Position numbers and translations under genes: made by a program. 64,000 nt of DNA, taken from NCBI GenBank assembly GCA_040756515.1, contig JBFLYW010000012.1, positions 30,727 through 94,726 of the forward strand, given 5' to 3'. The notes under the pieces were generated by a model that saw only the letters and a list, made by a program, of their open reading frames with translations, made no database searches and was not told the origin of the DNA. Of the stretch, positions 1 to 9,690 are shown piece after piece (within the stretch, counting starts at the first letter, position 1; each line of letters begins with the position of its first letter). Source of the DNA: DSXH01 sp020724325 (lineage in GTDB: Bacteria; Bacteroidota; Ignavibacteria; Ignavibacteriales; Melioribacteraceae).

Positions 1-1
1 A

Positions 2-70
2 TGGGCGATGGGCGGTGAAAACCAGGTCTTTGATGATATGGATTGGATACCGATGGAAAAATTAAAATAG
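2..70 (+). CDS. kduI: 3' end of 5-keto-4-deoxyuronate isomerase (partial)
   Basis: The first bases read, in the frame starting at base 2, WAMGGENQVFDDMDW followed by a short tail and a TAG stop at 68-70. This is the characteristic C-terminus of KduI, the cytosolic isomerase that converts 5-keto-4-deoxyuronate to 3-deoxy-D-glycero-2,5-hexodiulosonate during pectin breakdown. Only about 22 residues are in the window. It lies 20 bases upstream of kduD, the next enzyme of the pathway, so the two are very probably one transcript. The identification rests on the tail motif plus the neighbour. Confidence 0.8.
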   Translation, partial: WAMGGENQVFDDMDWIPMEKLK

Positions 71-90
71 TATTCTCGATGGGAGGTAAA

Positions 91-852
91 TTGATCTTAG
101 AAAAATTCAAACTCGATGGTAAGACAGCTCTGGTAACAGGTAGTAATAGAGGAATTGGTCAATACTATGCGTTAGCTCTTGCTCAAGCCGGTGCGGATAT
201 TATTGCTGTTTCTTACGAAAATGATTTTGTGAAGACAGAAAAATTAATTTCTGAAACAGGTCGAAAATTTCAATCGTATGTATGCAATTTCTCAGAACGC
301 GAGGATCTCTACAGGTTTATTAACAATGTTAAAACTGATAATAAAAAAATTGATATACTTGTAAACAACGCCGGAACAATTTTACGCAAACCGATTGCAG
401 AACATCCGGATGAATACTGGGATAATGTAATTGAAATAAATTTGACTTCTCAATTTATCCTTACACGTGAGTTCGGAAAGGCGATGGTTGAAAGAGGTTA
501 TGGTAAAATTGTTTTTATTGCTTCCTTACTTTCATTCCAGGGTGGAATTCTTGTCCCGGGTTATGCTGCTTCTAAAGGAGGCGTTAAGCAGTTAACTATG
601 GCGTTCGCTAATGAGTGGGCATCTAAAGGTGTTACTGTTAATGCAATTGCGCCCGGTTATATTGAAACGGATAATACCAAACCTTTGCGCGAAGATCCGA
701 TCCGCAATAAAGCAATTTTAGATAGGATCCCGGCTGGTAGATGGGGAACACCCGAAGATTTAATGGGTACGGTTGTTTTTCTTTGTTCTGATGCTTCTAA
801 TTATTTGAATGGATCCGTTGTTACAGTTGATGGAGGATGGATGGGACGATGA
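91..852 (+). CDS. kduD: 2-dehydro-3-deoxy-D-gluconate 5-dehydrogenase (KduD-type SDR)
   Basis: Short-chain dehydrogenase of 254 residues. It should reduce 3-deoxy-D-glycero-2,5-hexodiulosonate to 2-keto-3-deoxygluconate in the cytosol, the step after KduI. Visible motifs are the cofactor loop TGSNRGIG, NNAG, the catalytic Ser in the IAS segment, YAASK (YxxxK), and the late PGYIETD loop. I chose the TTG at 91 because GGGAGG lies just upstream (81-86) and the product then begins MILEKFKLDGK, as in other KduD proteins; an ATG at 79 would put that ribosome site inside the gene. Its neighbours are the kduI end and a pectate lyase. A general gluconate 5-dehydrogenase is the alternative. Confidence 0.85.
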   Translation: MILEKFKLDGKTALVTGSNRGIGQYYALALAQAGADIIAVSYENDFVKTEKLISETGRKFQSYVCNFSEREDLYRFINNVKTDNKKIDILVNNAGTILRKPIAEHPDEYWDNVIEINLTSQFILTREFGKAMVERGYGKIVFIASLLSFQGGILVPGYAASKGGVKQLTMAFANEWASKGVTVNAIAPGYIETDNTKPLREDPIRNKAILDRIPAGRWGTPEDLMGTVVFLCSDASNYLNGSVVTVDGGWMGR

Positions 853-1590
853 ATCCCAAATTATTATTTATGCAATATTTTTTTTGCTTGTTTATTTCCA
901 GACCCAAACAGCATACCGCAGATTAATCTTAAACAAGAATAGGTTCTTTATAATTGTGTAAGCGAGCTTGGTGTAAAAAAACTGAAGCTGCAAATTTTAG
1001 TTATAGAATACTCTGAAAAATAGCGTTTGTCATTTCAATCTTGATTTGTCGTGAGAGGTCAACCCTAATCCTTGAAGGTCAAGAGTTGTTAATTAATTTC
1101 GCATGACCTTCAAGGTTGTTAAGCCACGAAAATGACAGAGTAGAAAGTGTACTGTCATTCTGAACCGAGTGAAACGAGGTGAAGAATCTGCTCGTAGTTC
1201 CTCAGTCGCTTCGCTCCTTCGGAATAACATTTCTCGGTCACTTCGTTCCCTCGAAATAGCATTTCTCAGTCGCTTCTCTCCTTCGAAGTGACTTTTCTGG
1301 ATTTTTTAGATGTCTCTTATAAATACTGGTTGGTGGATAAAGTTTTTTCCAGATGTAAAACAGCTAAACTAAATATTGTTTCATTTCAATCTGTTGTTTA
1401 CACTTTGCATAAACTTGCAGAGATCGTTTTTTGTACTAAAAGAGAAATTGTGTATCAAGTCGGAAGCTAGAACAATAATAGCTGGCTCAATGGCGAATCT
1501 GTACCGCTCATCAAGTATTGAGCTCGGACAAAATAATACCGTCAATATTGTACTGAAATGCCTGATTATAAAAAATATCTGGGTCATTAA
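853..1590 (+). repeat. Gene-free spacer with dispersed repeat sequence
   Basis: No supported gene in these 738 bases. From about 1060 to 1290 the DNA belongs to a dispersed repeat family seen again at 63.4-63.9 kb. It includes a CCTTGAAGGTCA ... TGACCTTCAAGG inverted pair around 1071-1115, and copies of the phrases TCATTCTGAACCGAGTGAA and CCTCAGTCGCTTCGCTCC. These read as degenerate palindromic units. The rest is AT-rich, and two short overlapping ORFs there have no recognisable product. Confidence 0.7.
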
Positions 1591-2754
1591 ATGAAGCTTA
1601 GAAAAGTTTTATTGTTTGCATTATTTTTTTATAGCTGCTCTTTCGCGCAATTTGATAGCAGTAATGTAGAAATAAATATTTCGGGATTTTATGATAGCGC
1701 CCGGCACTGGTATGATATTTATGATCAGGAGAAAATAATTACTCCTCTAAAAGATCAACCGCGATATAAACGAAACGATATTACGTCCATTGCAGATAAT
1801 ATACTTTTATTTCAGAAAGATAACGGAGGATGGGCAAAGAACTATGATATGCTGGCTATACTTGATGATGAGCAGAAGGAAATAATTCGCAGCTATAAAT
1901 CGGTGTTGAATACAACTTTTGATAACGGTGCTTCATTCAGCCAGGCAGAATATTTAGCCAAAGCTTATTTTATTACTAAAAATGAAAGATATAAAACAGG
2001 TTTTTTGAATGGATTGAATTTTATTCTATCTGCACAATATCCCAATGGCGGTTGGCCTCAATTTTACCCGGATACTAATGGTTATCAAAGACATATTACG
2101 TTTAATGACGGTGCAATGATTGGTATTATGAAGCTTCTACAGAACATTGTTAATCGCAATCAGGAATTCTTTTTTCTTGATACTAATCAATTTCAAAAAG
2201 TTAACACTGCTTTTTTAAAAGGAATTGATTGTATTCTCAAGTGTCAGATTTATGATAATGGTAAACTTACTGCATGGTGCCAGCAGCACAATAAAATTAC
2301 ACTTAAACCCGAGAGCGCAAGAATTTATGAAATGGCTTCTATATGTAATATGGAAAGCGCAGACATTGTTGATTTTCTTATGAGCCTCGAAAATCCCGAT
2401 GTTCGAATTATCAATTCAGTTAACTCTGCTCTTAAATGGTTTGAAGAAAGTAAAATTTTTGGAATAAAAGTAAAAACAGTTCAGGCAGAACCAATCGAAT
2501 ATATATATCATTCGACAAATATGGATAAAGTTGTAGTAGAAGATCCTTCCGCACCTCCAATTTGGGCAAGATTTTATGAGCTTGGAACTCACAAACCTCT
2601 TTTTAGTAATAGAGACGGTATCAAAGTTTATTCTCTTGATAAAGTTGAAAGAGAACGCCGAACGGGTTATGCCTGGTTTACATATTTGCCACAAATAATT
2701 TTAGATAAATATGAAAACTGGCTTTCAAAAAATAATTTGAAAAGGACTAAATAA
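1591..2754 (+). CDS. Secreted pectate lyase, polysaccharide lyase family 10-like
   Basis: 387 residues with an N-terminal signal peptide (hydrophobic stretch ending SCSFAQF), so it is exported. The mature part matches PL10 (PelA-type) pectate lyases: DNGGWAKNYD near residue 75, then FDNGASFSQAEYLAKAY, GGWPQFYP, FNDGAMIG, CILKCQI and TAWCQQHN, and a C-terminal ERERRTGYAWF. It should cleave polygalacturonate by beta-elimination, supplying unsaturated uronides to the Kdu enzymes encoded just upstream. No sorting domain is seen at the C-terminus, so it is probably periplasmic. The family call is from motif memory, not a search. Confidence 0.85.
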   Translation: MKLRKVLLFALFFYSCSFAQFDSSNVEINISGFYDSARHWYDIYDQEKIITPLKDQPRYKRNDITSIADNILLFQKDNGGWAKNYDMLAILDDEQKEIIRSYKSVLNTTFDNGASFSQAEYLAKAYFITKNERYKTGFLNGLNFILSAQYPNGGWPQFYPDTNGYQRHITFNDGAMIGIMKLLQNIVNRNQEFFFLDTNQFQKVNTAFLKGIDCILKCQIYDNGKLTAWCQQHNKITLKPESARIYEMASICNMESADIVDFLMSLENPDVRIINSVNSALKWFEESKIFGIKVKTVQAEPIEYIYHSTNMDKVVVEDPSAPPIWARFYELGTHKPLFSNRDGIKVYSLDKVERERRTGYAWFTYLPQIILDKYENWLSKNNLKRTK

Positions 2755-2866
2755 GTTTTTATGCTCTGTATGTTTTAAATGGCATCTAATATTTTTTTTT
2801 GCCAATTTGTCCCTGAAATTTTCTTAATTATTATTTTTCACCAGTATAAATAAGAAATTAAAAGGA

Positions 2867-3237
2867 ATGCGAATACTATTATTATTTGTTGAAGTCGGTG
2901 TTTACTCAAAAAGAATTTTTGAACGTATGCTCTCTTCACAATTTAGATTAGAAATCTGCAGTAACGATCAAACTCTCAGCTCACTAATATAGAAATTCAA
3001 TTTTGATAACTTATTGATGGATATCTCTTGAAATGGTACTAAGGACTGATTGAAATCAACCAAAGAATTTAAAAACTATGTTGGATATAAATTTATACCT
3101 ATTATTTGTTTAGCGGCTCGTGCTTTTAGAAAGAATATTGAGAAAGTGTTCTCTACAGGGTAGATGAATGTTTAATTAAACCGATTGCAGCTTACTGGTT
3201 ACTACTGTTTCTTTTAGATGCTTCTGAAAAAAATTAG
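2867..3237 (+). pseudogene. Decayed response-regulator receiver domain
   Basis: Read piecewise, this stretch still spells a receiver domain. It starts at an ATG with MRILLLFVEVGVYSKRIFER, then after a stop and frame change gives FDNLLMDIS (phospho-acceptor Asp region), then IPIICLAARAFRKNIEKVF, and after another shift VDECLIKPIAAYWLL, the conserved Lys-Pro end. At least four in-frame stops and two frame changes are present, so it is dead. It sits directly upstream of a histidine kinase and was probably its partner or the tail of a former hybrid gene. Nothing else is recognisable in the 2755-3370 spacer. Confidence 0.75.
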
Positions 3238-3370
3238 GTTACAATTCTTCCCTGATTTTAATTTTCTTCTTTTGCTGGTTATGAATAAAGATGTAGAGTT
3301 TACATGTTCAATTTACTTGTATCATTTTCTCATGTTTAATTATGATAAAAAAAACTTATCGGTATAACAT

Positions 3371-4666
3371 TTGAACAAAATTAAAAAATTATTCTTACAG
3401 ATTATGAATAGAAGTTTAGAGCGTATTCCTGTTAAAATTAGGCGACTGGTACTTTTTCTGAGTTTTGGTTTGATTACTTATGCATTTACTGAGTCCGATT
3501 TGTTACATGTAAAACCCGGGGTGCAACTAACAGAGAGTTCCTCTATCTCATTTCTTATAGGAGAAAAAAATCTAAATAGAAATTTATTATATGACAAATC
3601 ACTTAAACCGATATACTATTCAGAGAAGCCAAGGGCTCTCGACTATGCTGCATCGTGCTTCTCATTTATCAATAAAATTTTATCTCTACAGATTATTCAA
3701 TCAGATCTTATTAAAGTTTTTATTCTTCTTTTAACAGCGGCATTTATTTTTTTGGGGATAAGAATATGGCAAATAATCTATAAAAGAAAAAAAGAGGCGC
3801 TTTATATGGAAGTTGTGTCAAAAAATTGTGAATTAGAGAAGATAAACGCCAATATTCTGGAAGAAATAAAATTGAGGAAGGAAGCAGAAAAACGTTTGAT
3901 GAAGGAAATTGAAAAGCTTAAGGAAATAAATATTTCTAAGGATAAGTTTTTTTCTATTATTTCCCATGATTTGAAGAGTCCTTTTCAAGGACTTCTTGGA
4001 TTTACAGAACTGCTTAGTGAAGAGTATGATCATCTTGATGAGCAATACAAAAAGAACCTGATTAAAGAAATTAGATCCTCCTCTCTACATATCTACAATT
4101 TATTACTGAATGTACTAGAATGGTCGCGTTTGCAAACTAACAGAACAGATTTTAATCCTGAAAAAATAAATCTATGGACAGAAATTGAAGGAGTTCGTAA
4201 CCTCCTTATGATGAATGCAGCAAATAAAAATATTTCTATTTACAATGAAGTAAACAAAGAATGCTTTGTCTTTGCAGATGAAAACATGTTACGTTCGGTA
4301 CTTCATAATCTTCTAAGCAATGCTATTAAATTTACCAGTTCAGGCGGTTACGTAAAGTTCAGAGCTTCATTAGCCGGCAACTTCTATGTTGTTAATGTTA
4401 TCGATAACGGAACCGGTATAAGTCAAAATGATATCGGGAAAATTTTCTCTATCGGAATTCAATACACAACTAATGGAACGTTAAACGAAAAGGGAACAGG
4501 TTTAGGACTTACTCTTTGCAAAGAAATGATTGAAAAACACGGCGGAAGTATTTGGGTTGAAAGTAAAGAAGGAGCAGGTTCTTCGTTCCGATTCACATTG
4601 CCTAAATTTAAGAATCAAAGTCAGGATGCTTCAGTTCCTCTCGATTTATTCCCTAATCAAAATTAG
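3371..4666 (+). CDS. Membrane sensor histidine kinase
   Basis: 431 residues if the TTG at 3371 is used; an ATG at 3404 (MNRSLER) is the alternative, and neither has a strong ribosome site. There is a hydrophobic segment near residues 27-40 and a clear one at about 115-138, a coiled coil at about 140-190, then HisKA with ISHDLKSPFQG (phosphorylated His), and an HATPase with HNLLSNAIKF (N box), DNGTGI (G1), GTGLGLTLCKEM (G2) and HGGSIWVES. The short extracytoplasmic part between the two membrane segments carries no named sensor domain. No intact receiver gene is adjacent: the one upstream is a pseudogene, so this kinase may be orphaned. Confidence 0.85.
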   Translation: MNKIKKLFLQIMNRSLERIPVKIRRLVLFLSFGLITYAFTESDLLHVKPGVQLTESSSISFLIGEKNLNRNLLYDKSLKPIYYSEKPRALDYAASCFSFINKILSLQIIQSDLIKVFILLLTAAFIFLGIRIWQIIYKRKKEALYMEVVSKNCELEKINANILEEIKLRKEAEKRLMKEIEKLKEINISKDKFFSIISHDLKSPFQGLLGFTELLSEEYDHLDEQYKKNLIKEIRSSSLHIYNLLLNVLEWSRLQTNRTDFNPEKINLWTEIEGVRNLLMMNAANKNISIYNEVNKECFVFADENMLRSVLHNLLSNAIKFTSSGGYVKFRASLAGNFYVVNVIDNGTGISQNDIGKIFSIGIQYTTNGTLNEKGTGLGLTLCKEMIEKHGGSIWVESKEGAGSSFRFTLPKFKNQSQDASVPLDLFPNQN

Positions 4667-4715
4667 CGCCAATTCATTAAATTGATTACTGAATAAAAAA
4701 TCAATTGGCGGGTTT

Positions 4716-6095
4716 ATGATTCGAATATCATCCATTATTACCATCTTTATAATTTTAGTATCAGTAAATCTCAAATCTCAAACTTTTGAAAAAATTAATT
4801 TAGTAATAAGCCATCCCAGTCAACCCCTTTCAGAATTTAAGGGATTTGGTGCGGAGTGGGATTCGCGTGCGTATGATTTGAACGGTGTAACAGATGAAGA
4901 TTTTATGCTTATTGGCGATAGAATTAAATTTATGAAAATGCCTATTGTAAGGGTTATGATGCAGACAAGGTGGTGTTACAGCAAATCTTTAGGTTTCGAT
5001 TGGGAAAACAGAGAGATGCAATTGCTTTACCGTCACTTAAATTTTTGTCAACAGTACGGGATTGATGTAATACTATCCGATTGGGGAATAGAAGTTGACT
5101 GGCTTGCCGTTGACGGAATTGAAAGGATGGATAACCCGTTATATGCAGAAGTAATAGGAACTTATCTCGATTACCTGATCAATAAAAAAGGGTTTTCGTG
5201 CATAAAATATTTTGGTTTAGTAAACGAACCAAACTATGAAGTTGGAAATTTTGAACGATGGCGTAAAGGTGCAGAGAATGTATTCCAGATTTTAAAAGAC
5301 AGAGAGCTTGATAAAAAAATTAAATTCATTGGACCGGGTCAAAGTAATGATGACGAATGGTTTTTTAATACTGTTGATGAAGCGCGGTATATGTTCGATG
5401 TGTATGATGTTCATATGTACGCCTGGAAAGATAAAACTGCTAAGGGAAGTGTTCAAACCGATTTAACTAAATTATGGAATTATGCAAAATCGGTTGATCC
5501 AAAAGCGCAACACAAACTTTTTTTTGTTACCGAAGCAGGAATGAGAGATGGTCAATCCGGTGCAATAAGTACTCAAATTAATAGCTTTTATTATGGTCTG
5601 TTTATGGTAGATTATGCAATTCAAGCCGTTCATTCCGGTGCTAATGCGGTTCTTGCATGGATGCTTGATGATAATAGCCATCCTGATTTTCAGTGGGGAA
5701 TGTGGTCTGATAAAAAGAATGGCATGACTTTACGTCCTTGGTTTTATAGCTGGTCTTTATTAACAAAAATGTTCCCGGCTGGTTCGGATGTTTATAAAAT
5801 TCGTTCACGGACAATTAACATTCGTGCACTTGGGACAAGGATAAATAACAACGGAAAAAATGATTGGTCATTTTCGATTGTAAATGTTAATTCAACTCCC
5901 GCCAAAGTTTTTCTTAAGGTTGATAATGAAGGCGAATATAAATTCAAACAATATTTATATAACGAAAATGAAATGAAATCCGATACAAATGGTTATCCCG
6001 TTCCGGTCAATTACATATCAGCAAATTTAAGCGAAGGAATTGAACTTGACCTCAAACCGCAATCAGTTCTGTTTTTAACTACTTTGCCACAGTAA
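4716..6095 (+). CDS. Secreted glycoside hydrolase, clan GH-A-like
   Basis: 459 residues with a signal peptide (MIRISSIITIFIILVSVNLKS). The body looks like a (beta/alpha)8 hydrolase: GFGAEWDSRAY near the start, VILSDWGIEVDW, then GLVNEPNYE, where the Glu of NEP is the likely acid/base, and FFVTEAGMRDGQ, where the Glu is the likely nucleophile. A beta-rich tail follows from about residue 380. The pair of Glu motifs points to clan GH-A (GH30, GH5 or GH39 style); I cannot fix the family. It is 4 bases upstream of rluE, but functionally it fits the carbohydrate genes to the left. Confidence 0.7.
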   Translation: MIRISSIITIFIILVSVNLKSQTFEKINLVISHPSQPLSEFKGFGAEWDSRAYDLNGVTDEDFMLIGDRIKFMKMPIVRVMMQTRWCYSKSLGFDWENREMQLLYRHLNFCQQYGIDVILSDWGIEVDWLAVDGIERMDNPLYAEVIGTYLDYLINKKGFSCIKYFGLVNEPNYEVGNFERWRKGAENVFQILKDRELDKKIKFIGPGQSNDDEWFFNTVDEARYMFDVYDVHMYAWKDKTAKGSVQTDLTKLWNYAKSVDPKAQHKLFFVTEAGMRDGQSGAISTQINSFYYGLFMVDYAIQAVHSGANAVLAWMLDDNSHPDFQWGMWSDKKNGMTLRPWFYSWSLLTKMFPAGSDVYKIRSRTINIRALGTRINNNGKNDWSFSIVNVNSTPAKVFLKVDNEGEYKFKQYLYNENEMKSDTNGYPVPVNYISANLSEGIELDLKPQSVLFLTTLPQ

Positions 6096-6099
6096 AGAC

Positions 6100-6687
6100 A
6101 TGAATGGTTTTGCAGAGAAAAGTTTTCACTACTGGATTGTAAACAAACCATTCGGAGTTTTATCCCAATTTACAGACAAAGACGGGCGAAGAACCCTAAA
6201 TTCAATTTACAACTTTCCAAAAGATGTTTATCCGGTTGGAAGACTTGATATGGATAGCGAAGGACTTTTGTTAATAACCAATGATAAAACCCTTACTAAT
6301 ATTTTATTAAACCCAAAATCTCAAACCGAAAAAGAATATTTTGTTCAGGTAGAAGGAATTCCGGATGCAAATGCTCTCGATAAACTACGAAAAGGTGTAA
6401 TTATAGAGGGTAGAAAAACATTACCTGCAAAAGTAAAACAAATTGAAGAACCTGAATTTGAACCAAGAACTCCGCCAATAAGAGTGCGCAAAAATATTCC
6501 GGTCTGCTGGCTAAGTATTATAATTACAGAAGGGCGCAACAGACAGGTAAGAAAGATGACCGCTGCTGTTGGCTTTCCTACATTACGTTTGGTAAGGGTT
6601 AGAATTAAGAACCTTACTATTGCGAATATGAAAACCGGTGATTTGAGAGAACTTTCAAAAACAGAAATAGAAGGATTAAAGGAATAA
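6100..6687 (+). CDS. rluE: 23S rRNA pseudouridine synthase, RluE/RsuA family
   Basis: 195 residues, the single-domain size of RluE (no S4 domain). It begins almost at once with YWIVNKPFGVLSQF, has the catalytic aspartate motif GRLDMDSEGLLLITND near residue 48, then KEYFVQV and the RsuA-family EGRNRQVRKM box at about residue 146. It should convert one uridine of 23S rRNA (position 2457 in E. coli for RluE) to pseudouridine. ATG start four bases after the preceding stop. Related RluB/RluF are longer, so RluE is the best match. Confidence 0.85.
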   Translation: MNGFAEKSFHYWIVNKPFGVLSQFTDKDGRRTLNSIYNFPKDVYPVGRLDMDSEGLLLITNDKTLTNILLNPKSQTEKEYFVQVEGIPDANALDKLRKGVIIEGRKTLPAKVKQIEEPEFEPRTPPIRVRKNIPVCWLSIIITEGRNRQVRKMTAAVGFPTLRLVRVRIKNLTIANMKTGDLRELSKTEIEGLKE

Positions 6688-6768
6688 TTCTATTATTCTG
6701 ATTAGAAGTTGTCTCAAAAGAAATTGTACAAATAATAAATCATTTTAAATTCAGCTTTAATCAAAACT

Positions 6769-6820
6769 TGTCCACCGTTATCTGGCGAACCTGTCCGCCG
6801 TTATCTGGCGGACCTGTCCA
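6769..6820 (+). repeat. Two tandem 23-bp palindromic units
   Basis: A 23-base unit occurs at 6769-6791 and 6792-6814, followed by a 6-base start of a third. The second copy is a perfect hairpin: GTCCGCC, a 7-base loop, GGCGGAC. The first differs at two positions that weaken pairing. It lies between the convergent ends of rluE and the btuB-like gene, so it may act as a two-way transcription stop, but there is no T-run directly after it. Confidence 0.75.
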
Positions 6821-6916
6821 GGTACCATCATTTAATAATTTTATTTTTGATACACCTTCAGGATTATTAATCAGTTAAATTCTATTTATGACCCTGAACG
6901 TGTATTGTTTTTGAAA

Positions 6917-8836
6917 TCAAAAATTCAGATTCAATCCTGCGTAATATGATCTTCCTAATGTTCCATAGTAAAGTACCTCTTCGTAATCTTTATTGAGCAG
7001 GTTTTCTATACGCGCAGTTATCTGCAAATAATCCAATATTTTGTAAGAACCGGCTATGTTGATAAGGTAATAGTCATTCATAGTTATCCGCTCTGCCGGA
7101 AAGGTTGAAAAGTCTTTATCTTCTTTTTCCCCGACATAGTAGATTCCCAAATTCATATTTAGTTTCTCGTTATCGTAATTAATATTGAACGAAGCGCTTT
7201 GTTTTGGACGCCTTAATAATGGTTTGTTGAAATCTTCACTTCCTTCGAAAAGATCTTTGGTTTCAGTAAATGTATAGTTTGTATTTACTGAAAATCCGTT
7301 TAATTGTTTTATTGAAAAATACAATTCAACACCCCTTGTTGATGCCCTTGCAATGTTAACTGTTCTATAATTGTTATCGAAGCCGAACATGTTTTCAATT
7401 CGAAGATCGAAATAAGTTACGCCGGCAGTTAATTTGTTCTGCATAAAATATTTTTCTATTCCTAAATCCCATCCCTTGCTTTTTTCCGGTTTTAAGTCAG
7501 GGTTACCCCACATTGGGTCGAACAAATTAAAAAGCGAAGGAGCTTTGAATCCGGTTCCATAAGTGAATTTTAATTTCATGTTCAGTTGATCAGAATAATA
7601 TGCCGGTGCAATTCTGTAAGTAAGTTCATTACCAAATTTTTGATGATTTTCCAGCCGCAATCCAGCAGATGTAAATAATGTGCTTGCAATATTAAATTGA
7701 TTTTGAATATAAATACCCGTTGAAACAGCTTTGCTTTCCGGAAAAATACTCTGATAAGGTCCCCATTCACTTTGGCTGTAATAACTTGTGTTGGCTTTTT
7801 CTTGTTCGGTTTCAATGCCTAGTGTTAACAGATTATTGTTAATAAATCTGAAATTGTTTTGCCAGTCCAGCTTGATTCTCGAAGCTTTATTATAACCGTC
7901 CGAATAGGTCATTGGGCGGGAAGTATCATAATTATCAATTGCACTTCCAGCTCTTCTCATTAAAGATGCTGTTAACTTAGTTTCCCATGTATCATTGAAA
8001 AAATTTTTTATGTAACCAAGCCGGAATAACTGTTCTTCAATTTTGTATATATAATTCGGGTCGTCACCAAATTTTCCGCTATGATCCAAGTCGCTTTCTG
8101 CTTTTGTTAACTTGTAACTCAAATTGACTTTCCCGAATTCATTAAGATTAATTCCGATGCCTGAGGTAAATCCATTAAGAGAAAAACCATCCTTTTCAAT
8201 GTTACCGTACTTAGAATTACTTGCGGAAATACCATCGCTGCCCGATCTGTTTAGTGAGAAAAAATAGTTCATAAGTCCAATGGTTCCCGACGAGCTTAAA
8301 TTAGCTAGAAAGAAATTATTGGACCCGCCTTCGGTTTGAAACGAATGATTCTTTTTCGGTTCGCCGCTCTTTGTAAAAATACTTATTACTCCGGCTAAAG
8401 CATCGGAGCCATATAAAGTGCTTTGAGGTCCCCGGATAATTTCGATTCTATCAATATCGTATGTGCTTAGGAATGAAAAATCGAATGCATTATTCGGTGA
8501 TGAAGGATCGTTCAATTCGACACCATCGACAATAACCAGAGTGTGATTAGAATTTGTTCCGCGCAAAAAAACATTTGAAAGTTTACCGGTGCCGCCCATC
8601 TGAATGATTGTTAATCCGGGTATTTCTCTTAACAAATCCACAACAGAATTATGTTGACGTTGAGTAATTTGCTCTCTAGTAATAATTGTTACAGAACTTG
8701 CAATACTGTAATACGGTGTTTCTGTTCGAGTAGCAGATACAATTACTTCGTTTAAGGTTGTTTTAATTGTATCGCTTTGCGCCGAAGCAGCAAACGCTCG
8801 AAAAAAAAGTAATACAAATAAGAAATGTTTTAGCAT
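6917..8836 (-). CDS. btuB: TonB-dependent outer-membrane cobalamin receptor
   Basis: 639 residues. A signal peptide (ending AFAASAQ) is followed by a TonB-box-like segment, the plug domain (EVIVSATRTETPYYSIASSV; LVIVDGVELNDPSSPNN; RIEIIRGPQSTLYGSDALAG) and a long beta-barrel ending in YAGLNLNF with the terminal Phe of outer-membrane barrels. This is the BtuB pattern, for uptake of vitamin B12 across the outer membrane using TonB energy. AAGGAG precedes the ATG at a good distance. The cobalamin riboswitch directly upstream on the same strand makes the substrate call strong. No BtuCDF genes lie in the window. Confidence 0.9.
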   Translation of the reverse strand: MLKHFLFVLLFFRAFAASAQSDTIKTTLNEVIVSATRTETPYYSIASSVTIITREQITQRQHNSVVDLLREIPGLTIIQMGGTGKLSNVFLRGTNSNHTLVIVDGVELNDPSSPNNAFDFSFLSTYDIDRIEIIRGPQSTLYGSDALAGVISIFTKSGEPKKNHSFQTEGGSNNFFLANLSSSGTIGLMNYFFSLNRSGSDGISASNSKYGNIEKDGFSLNGFTSGIGINLNEFGKVNLSYKLTKAESDLDHSGKFGDDPNYIYKIEEQLFRLGYIKNFFNDTWETKLTASLMRRAGSAIDNYDTSRPMTYSDGYNKASRIKLDWQNNFRFINNNLLTLGIETEQEKANTSYYSQSEWGPYQSIFPESKAVSTGIYIQNQFNIASTLFTSAGLRLENHQKFGNELTYRIAPAYYSDQLNMKLKFTYGTGFKAPSLFNLFDPMWGNPDLKPEKSKGWDLGIEKYFMQNKLTAGVTYFDLRIENMFGFDNNYRTVNIARASTRGVELYFSIKQLNGFSVNTNYTFTETKDLFEGSEDFNKPLLRRPKQSASFNINYDNEKLNMNLGIYYVGEKEDKDFSTFPAERITMNDYYLINIAGSYKILDYLQITARIENLLNKDYEEVLYYGTLGRSYYAGLNLNF

Positions 8837-9000
8837 AGAAGTTACTCCTTAAATTATGTAACGATTCCTCCGTTACCTTGGTTAAAAAAATAACTCCGTG
8901 GGTTTGATAAAGAAAAGAAGATTTGATATGTAATAAATTAACCAAAACCTCACCCGCGAAGGTTACAACCGTTTATAAGTTGTGTTGATTATAATTTAAT

Positions 9001-9275
9001 TTTGGGCAGGTCTCCTGGCTCTTCCGGTTTTCAGTCGTCTTCCCACCACGAATCTACGCAGCAGTGACATAGTGACTGAAAACTTTTGTGTTGAATCAAA
9101 AGAAAGTAATCAAAATAAGAATCCGTACATGTCCATTAAAACATTGTTTATCAGTGTATCAACCTGTAAATAAACAACTTTCTTTTGAGACAATTTCTGG
9201 AATTACAGTTGCGGGGCAGCACCGGACTTTAACCGGTTTCCCTATTAAGTCCTAATTACGGACACCAAAAATTGT
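9001..9275 (-). promoter_or_regulatory. Cobalamin (AdoCbl-type) riboswitch
   Basis: Read on the minus strand this leader carries the conserved cobalamin riboswitch blocks: GGTTAAAGTCCGG, then TGCTGCCCCGCAACTGTAA (complement of about 9203-9222), and at the 3' end GGAAGAC ... the B12 box AGCCAGGAGACCTGCCC (complement of 9004-9020). The peripheral arm between the two halves is long and AT-rich. It ends about 165 bases before the btuB start, so it should repress the receptor when adenosylcobalamin is plentiful. The outer limits are approximate. Confidence 0.93.
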
Positions 9276-9395
9276 TTAAGAACTTGAACCAAACATAAAA
9301 AAGTTAGTTTTCAACAGCAAATTAATTCTATGAGGCTGTGTTTAATTGCATAACCCGGCCGTAAAAATACAATAAGAAGGATACTTAGTTTTAAG

Positions 9396-9606
9396 TTGCA
9401 TTAGCACCTTTAGCATAGGCTTCTCTGTAACGCTATCAGTGGTATTTGCTGGAAGAGTTGTGTAATGTTAGCTGCTTTTTCCAAAGTTTTCCGGTAACAA
9501 ACGCCAATAATAAGTTCTTTTAGAGCAAATGGTTCACAATAACCGGAAGAGTTGTTTTTGATATAACTATTTTCAGTTAAGGGTTAATGAATCTCTGCTT
9601 CACAAT
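9396..9606 (+). pseudogene. Decayed 5' fragment of the RND permease gene, copy 1
   Basis: This spacer aligns by eye to the first ~210 bases of the RND permease at 26064 onward. AGCATAGGCTTCTCTGTAACGCTATCAG parallels the intact gene's AGCATACGCCGTCCTGTAACTGTATCAA, and further on CAATAACCGGAAGAG parallels the intact CAACACCGGAAGAAG. No reading frame survives. Equivalent fragments precede the other three mauE copies, so it marks a module boundary. Confidence 0.7.
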
Positions 9607-9690
9607 ATTACAACATTTAGTATAAAGTCCTATTAAATTGCTAAGGACTGCTTAATGAATAAAATAATTTCTATTTATCGAAAAATTAAC

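Noticed and set aside
43..90. Longer kduD frame starting at 43
   Set aside because: It overlaps the KduI tail and places the ribosome site inside the gene; the TTG at 91 gives the standard KduD N-terminus.
1288..1594. Two short overlapping ORFs before the pectate lyase
   Set aside because: They lie in repeat and AT-rich DNA, use weak starts, and show no recognisable motif or ribosome site.
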